From positions 9,672,001-9,736,000 of the forward strand of contig NZ_CP066831.1 in the NCBI RefSeq assembly GCF_016598615.1: a stretch of 64,000 nucleotides of DNA, given 5' to 3'. The stretch comes from Streptomyces liliifuscus (GTDB lineage Bacteria > Actinomycetota > Actinomycetes > Streptomycetales > Streptomycetaceae). Positions 40,712-48,207 of the stretch are shown here, in pieces. The position numbers and the translations under genes are program-made. The notes below the pieces were generated by a model. It had not been told where the DNA came from. It ran no database searches and worked only from the letters and a program-made list of their open reading frames with translations. How positions within the stretch are numbered: the stretch's first letter is position 1; the number at the start of each line of letters is the position of its first letter.

Positions 40712-43285
40712 ATGAGTGACGTACGGGCCAATACGAGTGACGTACGGACCGGCGGGAGCGAGTCGGGGACCGGTGCGGGTGACGTACGCCCCGTACGCCC
40801 CGGACGTCTCAAGGTGTACCTCGGAGCCGCCCCGGGCGTGGGGAAGACCTACCGCATGCTCGACGAGGCGCGGCGCAGGGCGGCGCGTGGCGTCGATGTC
40901 GTGGTGGGGTTCGTCGAGTGCCACGGGCGGCCCGGTACGGAACGGATGCTCGACGGACTGGAGGTCGTCGAGCGGGCCCAGTGCGCCTACCGGGGCGGGA
41001 AGTTCGAGGAGATGGACCTCGCCGCCGTCCTGGCGCGGCGCCCGCAGGTCGCGGTCGTCGACGAGTTCGCCCACAGCAACGTCCCCGGGGGAGGCCGCAA
41101 CCCCAAGCGTCGGCAGGACATCGAGGAGCTGCTCGCGGCCGGGATCGATGTCGTCACTGCCCTCAACATCCAGCATCTCGAGTCACTCAATGACGTCGTC
41201 GAGAAGATCACGCGCGTACCGCAGCACGAGACGGTGCCCGACGAGGTCGTACGGCGGGCCCAGCAGATCGAGCTGGTGGACATCCCGCCCGAAGGGCTGC
41301 GCCGGCGGATGGCGCACGGCAATATCTACGCGCCGGAGAAGGTCGACGCGGCTCTCGCCGACTACTTCCGGCCCGGCAATCTGACCGCGCTGCGCCAGCT
41401 CGCCCTGCTGTGGGTCGCCGACCGCGTCGACGAGGCACTGCAGTCCTATCGTTCGGAGCACGGCATCGGCGGGGTGTGGGAGACCCGGGAGCGGGTCGTG
41501 GTGGCGCTGACCGGCGGGCCGGAGGGGGACACACTGATCCGGCGGGCCGCCCGCGTCGCGGACCGGTCGGCGGGCGGCGACCTGCTCGCCGTGCACGTGA
41601 CCCGCAGCGACGGCCTCGCCTCGGGAGCCTCGCACGCCTCCCTCGCCCGCCAGCGGCGGCTCATCGAGGACCTCGGCGGCAGCTACCACTCGGTGATCGG
41701 CGACGACGTCGCCACCGCCCTGGTGGAGTTCGCCCGCGCCGAGAACGCCACCCAACTCGTCCTCGGCACCAGCCGCCGCGGTCGCCTGGAACGGTTCGCC
41801 ACCGGACGCGGCACCGGCGAGACGGTCGTCGAACTCTCCGCCGACATCGACATCCACATGGTCACGCACGAGCGCGCCGGGCGCGGCACACTGCTGCCCT
41901 CACGCAGGCGCACCCTCTCGACCGTACGCAGGATCGCGGGTCCGGTCGCCGGTCTGCTGCTGCCGGTGGCGCTCACCCTCCTGCTGGACCTCGACGTGGC
42001 CAGGGACAAGCTCAACCTCACCAGCGAGGCCCTGCTCTTCCTGCTCACCGTGGTGGGGGTGGCCTGCATAGGAGGGGTCGCCTCGGCGGTGATCGCGTCG
42101 GTGACGGCGTCGCTGCTGCTCAACTACTGGTTCATCCCGCCCGTCGGGCAGTTCACGCTCGACGATCCCAACGCGCTGCTGGCTCTGGCGGTCTTCGCGG
42201 TGGTGGCCGCCACAGTGGCCGCCGTCGTCGACCGTTCGCTGCGGCTGTCGCGTCGCTCGGCCCGTGCCACCGCCGAGGCGGAGACCATGTCCTCGCTCGC
42301 CGGCACCATCGTGCGCGGCGGCGCGACCATACCCGCCCTGGTGGAACGGACCCGCGAGACCTTCGGCATGGACTCCGCGGAGCTGGTGGACGAGCCGCCC
42401 GGAGAGGACGGCGCGACGGCCGTACCGGCGGGTCCGGGCGCCTTCCTGGTCCTGCGGGGCCGCACCCTCTCGTCCTCCGAGCGGCGCGTGCTGGCCGCCT
42501 TCGCCGCGCACGTGGGATCGGCGGTCGAGCGGTCCCGGCTCGCCCGGGCCGCCGCCGAGGTCGAACCGGTCAAGGCCGCCGACCGTATGCGCACGGCGCT
42601 TCTGCGGGCCGTCGGCCATGATCTGCGCACCCCGCTCGCCGCGGGCTGGGCGGCCGTCGCCTCGCTCCGCAGCCGGGACGTCGAGTTCTCCGACGAGGAC
42701 CGGGACGAACTCCTCGCCACCGCCGACGAGTCCATGGCCAGGCTCAACCGGCTGATCGAGAACCTTCTCGACCTCAGCCGCCTCCAGGCCGGCGCACTCA
42801 CCCTCGACCTGCGCGCCACCGCCCTGGAGGAGGTCCTCCCCGCGGCGCTCGCGGACACCCCCGAGGTGGAGGTGGCGAGTCTGGAGGAAGTGCCCGCCGT
42901 GCTGGCCGACCCGCCCCTGCTCGAACGGGTGATCGCCAACCTGGCAGGCAACGCCGCCCGCCACAGTCCGGCAGGGCGCAGGGTGCTGCTCAGCGCCAGC
43001 GCCCACGCGGGCCGTGTCGAGCTGCGCGTCGTCGACCGCGGCCCCGGCCTCCCGGCCACCGACCGGGACCGGATCTTCGAACCCTTCCAGCGCCTGGGTG
43101 ACACCGACAACACGACGGGCCTGGGCCTCGGCCTGGCGCTCTCGCGCGGTCTGACCGAGGCGATGAACGGCACCCTCACCCCGGAGGACACCCCGGGCGG
43201 TGGTCTGACCATGGTGCTGTCCCTGCCCTTCGCCGAGCAGGCGCAGCGCGCCAGTGATACGCAGAGGACAGGAGGCTGCTCATGA
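40712..43285 (+). CDS. KdpD-like potassium-sensing histidine kinase (orphan copy)
   Basis: An 857-residue KdpD homologue. Order: the KdpD N-terminal ATP-binding domain with Walker A VYLGAAPGVGKTYRML near 36-51 and DEFAHSNVPGG; a USP-like domain (VVVALTGGPEGDTLIRRAARV); the four-helix DUF4118 membrane part (VAGLLLPVALTLLLDL to AVFAVVAATVAAVVD, near 410-510); a GAF-like region; HisKA with VGHDLRTPLAAG near 634; and HATPase with NLAGNAARHSPAG and TGLGLGLALSRG. All catalytic motifs are present. No response regulator follows; a KdpD-like membrane protein overlaps its stop by 4 bp. GAGTGACGTACG is repeated in its first codons. Confidence 0.92.
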   Translation: MSDVRANTSDVRTGGSESGTGAGDVRPVRPGRLKVYLGAAPGVGKTYRMLDEARRRAARGVDVVVGFVECHGRPGTERMLDGLEVVERAQCAYRGGKFEEMDLAAVLARRPQVAVVDEFAHSNVPGGGRNPKRRQDIEELLAAGIDVVTALNIQHLESLNDVVEKITRVPQHETVPDEVVRRAQQIELVDIPPEGLRRRMAHGNIYAPEKVDAALADYFRPGNLTALRQLALLWVADRVDEALQSYRSEHGIGGVWETRERVVVALTGGPEGDTLIRRAARVADRSAGGDLLAVHVTRSDGLASGASHASLARQRRLIEDLGGSYHSVIGDDVATALVEFARAENATQLVLGTSRRGRLERFATGRGTGETVVELSADIDIHMVTHERAGRGTLLPSRRRTLSTVRRIAGPVAGLLLPVALTLLLDLDVARDKLNLTSEALLFLLTVVGVACIGGVASAVIASVTASLLLNYWFIPPVGQFTLDDPNALLALAVFAVVAATVAAVVDRSLRLSRRSARATAEAETMSSLAGTIVRGGATIPALVERTRETFGMDSAELVDEPPGEDGATAVPAGPGAFLVLRGRTLSSSERRVLAAFAAHVGSAVERSRLARAAAEVEPVKAADRMRTALLRAVGHDLRTPLAAGWAAVASLRSRDVEFSDEDRDELLATADESMARLNRLIENLLDLSRLQAGALTLDLRATALEEVLPAALADTPEVEVASLEEVPAVLADPPLLERVIANLAGNAARHSPAGRRVLLSASAHAGRVELRVVDRGPGLPATDRDRIFEPFQRLGDTDNTTGLGLGLALSRGLTEAMNGTLTPEDTPGGGLTMVLSLPFAEQAQRASDTQRTGGCS

Positions 43286-44103
43286 GCTCCGACAGCGGTG
43301 TACGAGGGCACGGGCTCTCGGGCGCCGGGGTGAACGCAGGAGGTGACGGTGTGATGACCGGCTATCCGCTCCGGGACCGGCTCGCCCTGCTGGCGGGCCT
43401 CGCGGGACCGTTCCTGGTGGCACTCGTGCTCGTGCCCTTCCGCACCGACCTGTCCCGTACGAACGCCGCGCTGATCCTCGTCGTGGCCGTTGTCGCCGTC
43501 GCGGCCCTCGGGAACCGCGTGGCGGGCGCGCTCGCGGCGCTGTCGGCGGCGGCCTGGTTCGACTTCTTCCTCACGCGTCCCTACCAGACGTTCGACATCG
43601 ACACCTCCGCCGATGTCGAGACCGCGGTACTTCTGCTGGTCGTCGGCCTGATCGTGTCCCAGCTCGCGGCCCGCGCCCGCCGCCTGAAAGTGATCACGGT
43701 GACGGACGCCGACCACCTCCGCCGCGTCCACGAGACCGCCGAACTCGCCCAGTCCGCCAAGTCCTCGGACACGGTGGTCGACCACGTCCGGGGCCAGCTG
43801 ACCGAGGTGCTCGGCCTGCGCGCCTGCCGCTTCGAGTACGGCACTCTCATGGGCCGGCCGCCACGCCTGGAACAGGACGGGAACATCGCGGTCGGACGCC
43901 GGCACCGGGACGTCGACATCGACGGCTGGCCGGACGGCGAGATCGAGCTCCGCACCTACGGCAACGGGCACTACCTCGGCCGCTTCATGCTCACCCCCGG
44001 CCCGGGACCCGTACCGCCGCTCCGGGCCCGCCTCGTCGCGGTCACCCTCGCCGACCAGACGGGTGCGGCCCTCGACACGGCCGGGCCTCTGAAGGACGGC
44101 TGA
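43282..44103 (+). CDS. DUF4118 membrane protein, KdpD-like but without kinase
   Basis: A 273-residue protein. Residues 30-135 carry the four-helix DUF4118 region found in KdpD (GPFLVALVLVPFRTDLSRTN, ALILVVAVVAVAALGNRVAG, AAWFDFFLTRPYQTFDID, AVLLLVVGLIVSQLAARAR). The rest looks like a GAF-type sensory domain (TAELAQSAKSSDTVVDHVRG, LGLRACRFEYGTLMG). There is no phospho-accepting His or ATPase domain. ATG 43282 overlaps the kinase stop (ATGA), with AGGAGG before it, so the two are made together. It may modulate the orphan KdpD in the membrane. Confidence 0.85.
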   Translation: MSSDSGVRGHGLSGAGVNAGGDGVMTGYPLRDRLALLAGLAGPFLVALVLVPFRTDLSRTNAALILVVAVVAVAALGNRVAGALAALSAAAWFDFFLTRPYQTFDIDTSADVETAVLLLVVGLIVSQLAARARRLKVITVTDADHLRRVHETAELAQSAKSSDTVVDHVRGQLTEVLGLRACRFEYGTLMGRPPRLEQDGNIAVGRRHRDVDIDGWPDGEIELRTYGNGHYLGRFMLTPGPGPVPPLRARLVAVTLADQTGAALDTAGPLKDG

Positions 44104-44285
44104 TCCCGGGGAACGGCACGGGCGGATCACCGGGCCGTCAGGACCGCGTCAAGGTTGGGGGCCTCGGCGCGAAGAAGCCGCAAGGAGCGGTCGGACACGA
44201 CCGCAACCGGACAGAACCTGGGCGCACCCGTGCGTCGCCCTCCCGCGTGCACGGGCCTTTCCGTGCGTGAAGGAGTGCGTGTCCC

Positions 44286-46124
44286 ATGTCTGTCCTGACG
44301 ATCGAGCCGGGCGAGGCCCCCGCCGCCGAGGAACCGCCCGATACCGGTGAACGGCACCGGCTCACCGCAGTCACCGGCCTGGCCGCGCTCTCGCTGGACG
44401 CGATGGCGTCGGTGGCGTACGGCCCCGAGGCGATCGTCCTCGTACTGGCCGCCGCGGGCGCGCACGGACTCGGCTTCACCCTGCCGGTCACGCTGGCGAT
44501 CGCCGGACTGCTGGCGGTGCTGGTGGCCTCGTACCGGCAGGTGATCGCCGCGTTCCCGGACGGCGGCGGGTCGTACGCCGTCGCGAAGACCCATCTGGGC
44601 GCGCGGACGAGCCTGGTGGCGGCGGCCTCGCTGGTCCTGGACTACGTACTCAACGTCGCCGTGGCGGTCACGGCCGGTGTCGCCGCTCTGACCTCGGCCT
44701 TCCCCGCCATGTACGGCGACCGGCTGTGGCTGTGCCTGGTCGTGCTGGTGCTGATCACGGCGGTGAATCTGCGCGGGATCGTGGAGTCTGCGCGGGCGTT
44801 CATCGTGCCGACTGCCGTCTTCGTCGTCTCGGTCCTGGTCCTGATCGGCGTCGGGCTGTTCCGGTCGGCGCCGGTCAGTACCGAGGCCGCCGCGGGCCAT
44901 GCCTCCGTGCTCTCCGAGAACGCCACCACGGTCGGTGCGCTGCTTCTGCTGAAGGCTTTCGCCTCGGGCTGTTCGGCACTCACCGGTGTGGAGGCGATCG
45001 CCAACGCCGTGCCGTCCTTCCGCGTCCCGCGCGTGAAGCGGGCGCAACGCGCGGAGGTGGCGCTGGGCGCGGTGCTCGGCGTGATGCTGATCGGCCTGTC
45101 CGTGCTGATCTCCCGTTTCCACCTCCAGCCGGTCGAGGGCGTCACCGTCCTCGCCCAGCTCGCGGACGCCTCGCTCGGCCACAACTGGGCCTTCTACGTC
45201 ATCCAGTTCGCGACCATGATCCTGCTGGCCCTCTCCGCGAACACGTCCTTCGGCGGGCTCCCGGTCCTGCTGAAGCTGTTGGCCCGCGACAACTACCTGC
45301 CGCACGTCTTCGCCCTCAAGGCCGACCGCCAGGTCCACCGGCACGGAGTGCTCGCGCTGTCCCTGGTCTCCGCCGCGCTGCTGGTCTTCTCCGGCGGTGA
45401 CACCAACACCCTCGTGCCGCTCTTCGCCATCGGCGTCTTCGTCGGCTTCACGATCGCCCAGGTCGGCATGGTCCGGCACTGGCGCCAGGAGCGGGGGAGG
45501 GGGTGGCGCGGAAAGGCGCTGCTGAACGGCTTCGGCGGCGTCCTGACCGGTGTGTCGGCCGTCGTCGTGACGGCGACCAGGTTCGAGGAGGGCGCCTGGC
45601 TGATCGTGATCGCCCTGCCGCTGCTGGTGGCGGCCTTCACGGCCGTGCACCGCGCGTACGCCCGGATCGGCGAGCGCCTGGGCCTGGGCCGCATCCCCGA
45701 GCATCCGCACCGCGAGCGCTCCGTGGTGATCGTGCCCGTGTCGAACCTGTCCCGGCTGACCGTCGAGGCCCTGAACGCCGCCGCCTCGCTCGGCGACGAG
45801 GTGCGCGCGGTGACCGTCTGCCACCCCGACCCCGAGGACCGCACGCAGTTGCACGCCCTGGAGCGCGACTGGGCGCGCTGGGACCCCGGGGTGCCACTGA
45901 TCCGGCTCACCTCCGAGCGCCGCGCCCTGGGCCGCCCGATCGCCGCGTACGTGGGCGGGACCGCCGCTGCCGAGCCCGGTACCCGCGTCACGGTGCTGAT
46001 CCCCGAGGTCGAGCCGGACCGGCTGTGGCAGCGGCTGCTGCAGAACCAGCGGGGTGCCGTGGTCGCCCATGCCGTCCGGAAGGACACGGACGCGGTGATC
46101 TGCCGGCTGCGGTTCCGCATCTGA
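44286..46124 (+). CDS. kimA: KimA-type potassium uptake transporter (APC family)
   Basis: A 612-residue permease with 12 helices and a C-terminal soluble domain. The N-terminal LSLDAMASVAYGPEAIVLVL and the middle LLLKAFASGCSALTGVEAIA follow the pattern of the Bacillus K+/H+ symporter KimA (YdaO) very closely, and DGGGSYAVAKTHLGARTSLV is also shared. From memory of KimA, the similarity runs the whole length, including the C-terminal VVIVPVSNLSRLTVEALNAA domain that in KimA relatives responds to c-di-AMP. AAGGAG precedes the ATG. It lies between kdpD-like sensors and the kdp operon, supporting a role in K+ uptake. Confidence 0.85.
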   Translation: MSVLTIEPGEAPAAEEPPDTGERHRLTAVTGLAALSLDAMASVAYGPEAIVLVLAAAGAHGLGFTLPVTLAIAGLLAVLVASYRQVIAAFPDGGGSYAVAKTHLGARTSLVAAASLVLDYVLNVAVAVTAGVAALTSAFPAMYGDRLWLCLVVLVLITAVNLRGIVESARAFIVPTAVFVVSVLVLIGVGLFRSAPVSTEAAAGHASVLSENATTVGALLLLKAFASGCSALTGVEAIANAVPSFRVPRVKRAQRAEVALGAVLGVMLIGLSVLISRFHLQPVEGVTVLAQLADASLGHNWAFYVIQFATMILLALSANTSFGGLPVLLKLLARDNYLPHVFALKADRQVHRHGVLALSLVSAALLVFSGGDTNTLVPLFAIGVFVGFTIAQVGMVRHWRQERGRGWRGKALLNGFGGVLTGVSAVVVTATRFEEGAWLIVIALPLLVAAFTAVHRAYARIGERLGLGRIPEHPHRERSVVIVPVSNLSRLTVEALNAAASLGDEVRAVTVCHPDPEDRTQLHALERDWARWDPGVPLIRLTSERRALGRPIAAYVGGTAAAEPGTRVTVLIPEVEPDRLWQRLLQNQRGAVVAHAVRKDTDAVICRLRFRI

Positions 46125-46160
46125 TCCCGCACGCCGGAGGCAACCTTCCCGGAGGGCTTG

Positions 46161-46190
46161 CCCCGGCGCCGTTCAGGCGCCCGGGGGGTT
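46161..46190 (+). terminator. Hairpin terminator after the KimA-type gene
   Basis: CCCCGGCGCC, a GTTCA loop and GGCGCCCGGGG form a stem with one bulged base, followed by GGTTTGG. It starts 36 bp after the stop of the transporter and separates it from the kdp operon. Confidence 0.75.
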
Positions 46191-46217
46191 TGGTTCACGC
46201 AGTTGGATCAGCTCGCC

Positions 46218-46268
46218 GTATGGGTTCCGTCAAAGCCGTACGAGCCTGCGTATGGGAGCCGTCAACAG
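46218..46268. promoter_or_regulatory. Direct repeat before the kdp operon, candidate KdpE site
   Basis: GTATGGGTTCCGTCAAAG (46218-46235) and GTATGGGAGCCGTCAACAG (46250-46268) are near-identical and 32 bp apart, about three helical turns. They lie 73-123 bp upstream of the first small ORF of the operon. KdpE is an OmpR-type regulator that binds direct repeats near its promoter; the assignment is inferred from position. Confidence 0.6.
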
Positions 46269-46340
46269 CGCTCGAATCCGGCCAGAGAGGCGCTTTCCTC
46301 TAATCGTCCGTTCGATTCGAACCTCATCTAGGAGCTTGCG

Positions 46341-46424
46341 ATGGCCGACGTGGCCTTCGTCGTCACCACGATCGCGGTGTTCGCGCTGGTGGCTCTCGTC
46401 GCCAAGGGGGTGACGAAGCTGTGA
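46341..46424 (+). CDS. 27-residue membrane micro-protein before kdpF
   Basis: A very short ORF, ADVAFVVTTIAVFALVALVA then KGVTKL: one hydrophobic helix with a basic C-terminus. AGGAG lies 7 nt before the ATG. Its stop overlaps the GTG of kdpF by 4 bp (GTGA), so it is translationally coupled to kdpF. It shows normal Streptomyces codon use. It could be a second KdpF-like stabilising subunit or a leader peptide for kdpF translation. Not a known named subunit. Confidence 0.7.
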   Translation: MADVAFVVTTIAVFALVALVAKGVTKL

Positions 46425-46510
46425 CCGCCGAGAACATCGTCGGCCTGATCGTGGCCGTCGCCCTGCTGGGCTATCTCGTGCTCGCCCTGATCTTCCCGGA
46501 GAGGTTCTGA
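46421..46510 (+). CDS. kdpF: KdpF subunit of the K+-transporting ATPase
   Basis: A 29-residue single-helix protein, TAENIVGLIVAVALLGYLVL, ending ALIFPERF, the typical KdpF tail. KdpF stabilises the KdpABC complex in the membrane. The GTG start overlaps the preceding micro-ORF, and kdpA starts 3 nt after its stop, so translation is tightly coupled. Confidence 0.88.
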   Translation: MTAENIVGLIVAVALLGYLVLALIFPERF

Positions 46511-46512
46511 CC

Positions 46513-48207
46513 GTGACATCAGCTGCTGCCGCAGCGGGCGACATGAGTCCCGTCCTCGCCGCTGTGCTCCAGATGCTTGCTCTGACAGCGGCACTGGCGC
46601 TCGCCTATCGCCCCCTCGGCGACTACATGGCCAAGGTCTACTCCTCGGACAAGCACCTTCGTGTCGAGAAGTGGATCTACAAGGGCATCGGCGCCAACCC
46701 GAACACGGAGATGCGCTGGCCCGCCTACCTGCGCGGTGTCCTCGCCTTCTCCGCGGTCAGTGTTCTGTTCCTGTACCTGCTGCAGCGCTTCCAGGGCAGC
46801 CTGCCCGGCTCGCTCGGCTTCTCCTCGATCGACCCGGACCAGGCGTTCAACACTGCCGCGTCGTTCGTCTCGAACACCAACTGGCAGTCGTACTACGGCG
46901 AGCAAGCCATGGGCCACGTCGTACAGACCGGCGGCCTGGCGGTGCAGAACTTCCTGTCCGCCGCGGTCGGTATCGCCGTGGCCGTCGCGCTCGTCCGCGG
47001 CTTCGCGCGCTCGCGCACCGGTGAACTCGGCAACTTCTGGTCCGACCTGGTCCGCGGCACCGTCCGCATCCTGCTGCCGATCTCGGTGATCGCCGCGATC
47101 GTGCTCGTCGCGTGCGGCGCGATCCAGAACTTCTCCGGCATCCACGAGGTCGGCCAGTTCACCGGCGGCACGCAGCAGTGGAACGGCGGCGCGGTCGCCT
47201 CCCAGGAGGCCATCAAGGAGCTGGGCACCAACGGCGGCGGCTACTTCAACGCCAACTCCGCCCACCCCTTCGAAAACCCCAACGCGTTCTCCAACCTCTT
47301 CGAGATCTTCCTGATCCTGCTGATCCCGTTCGCGCTCACCCGGACCTTCGGCCGGATGGTCGGCTCGCTCAGGCAGGGCTACGCGATCCTCGCCACGATG
47401 GTCACCATCTGGATCGGGTTCACGGCCCTGATGATGTGGACCGAGTTCGCCCACCACGGCCCGGCGTTCGATGTCGCGGGCGGTGCGATGGAGGGCAAGG
47501 AGACCCGCTTCGGCGTCGGTGCCTCCTCGATCTTCGCGGTGGCCACGACGCTGACCTCGACCGGTGCGGTCGACTCGTTCCACTCCTCGTTCACCGGCCT
47601 CGGCGGTGGTATCACCATGCTCGGCATGCAGCTGGGCGAGATCGCGCCCGGTGGTACCGGATCCGGCCTCTACGGCATGCTGATCATGGCGATCATCGCG
47701 GTGTTCATCGCCGGTCTCATGGTCGGCCGTACGCCCGAGTACCTGGGCAAGAAGATCGGCACCCGCGAGATCAAGTTCGCGGCCTGCTACATCCTCATCA
47801 CCCCGGCGCTGGTGCTCGTCTTCACCGCCGCGGCGATGGCCCTGCCGACGCCCGGCAACTCGATGACCAACAGCGGCGCGCACGGGTTCTCCGAGATCCT
47901 TTACGCCTACACCTCGGCCTCGAACAACAACGGTTCGGCCTTCGCGGGTCTGAACGCCGACACGCAGTGGTTCAACAGCACGCTGGGTCTGGCGATGCTG
48001 CTAGGCCGCTTCCTGCCGATGGTGTTCGTGCTGGCGCTGGCCGGATCGCTCGCCGAGCAGAAGCCGGTGCCCGCGACCGCGGGCACGTTGCGCACCGAAA
48101 AGCCGCTGTTCACCGGGCTGTTGGTGGGCGCGATCCTGATCATCACCGGTCTGACCTACTTCCCGGCGCTCGCGCTGGGTCCGCTGGCCGAGGGGCTGGC
48201 GTCATGA
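46513..48207 (+). CDS. kdpA: KdpA, K+-binding subunit of the K+-transporting ATPase
   Basis: The 564-residue channel-like subunit that selects K+. Four selectivity-filter-like loops are visible: SNTNWQSYYGEQ near 117, ELGTNGGGYFNANSAHPFEN near 235, TLTSTGAVDSFHSSF near 345, and SASNNNGSAFAGLNADTQWF near 470. About ten membrane helices flank these. Length is normal for KdpA. The GTG start follows kdpF by 2 nt, and the stop overlaps kdpB (ATGA). Confidence 0.97.
   Translation: MTSAAAAAGDMSPVLAAVLQMLALTAALALAYRPLGDYMAKVYSSDKHLRVEKWIYKGIGANPNTEMRWPAYLRGVLAFSAVSVLFLYLLQRFQGSLPGSLGFSSIDPDQAFNTAASFVSNTNWQSYYGEQAMGHVVQTGGLAVQNFLSAAVGIAVAVALVRGFARSRTGELGNFWSDLVRGTVRILLPISVIAAIVLVACGAIQNFSGIHEVGQFTGGTQQWNGGAVASQEAIKELGTNGGGYFNANSAHPFENPNAFSNLFEIFLILLIPFALTRTFGRMVGSLRQGYAILATMVTIWIGFTALMMWTEFAHHGPAFDVAGGAMEGKETRFGVGASSIFAVATTLTSTGAVDSFHSSFTGLGGGITMLGMQLGEIAPGGTGSGLYGMLIMAIIAVFIAGLMVGRTPEYLGKKIGTREIKFAACYILITPALVLVFTAAAMALPTPGNSMTNSGAHGFSEILYAYTSASNNNGSAFAGLNADTQWFNSTLGLAMLLGRFLPMVFVLALAGSLAEQKPVPATAGTLRTEKPLFTGLLVGAILIITGLTYFPALALGPLAEGLAS

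Noticed and set aside
42124..44130. 668-residue minus-strand ORF opposite the KdpD-like genes
   Set aside because: Spans two real genes and a spacer and has no recognisable domain.
44104..44285. Possible c-di-AMP (ydaO-type) riboswitch before the KimA-type gene
   Set aside because: Considered because KimA genes in Firmicutes can have one. The conserved riboswitch core could not be recognised; only unspecific G-rich pieces are present.
46125..46340. c-di-AMP riboswitch before the kdp operon
   Set aside because: The spacer holds a terminator and a direct repeat but no recognisable riboswitch core.
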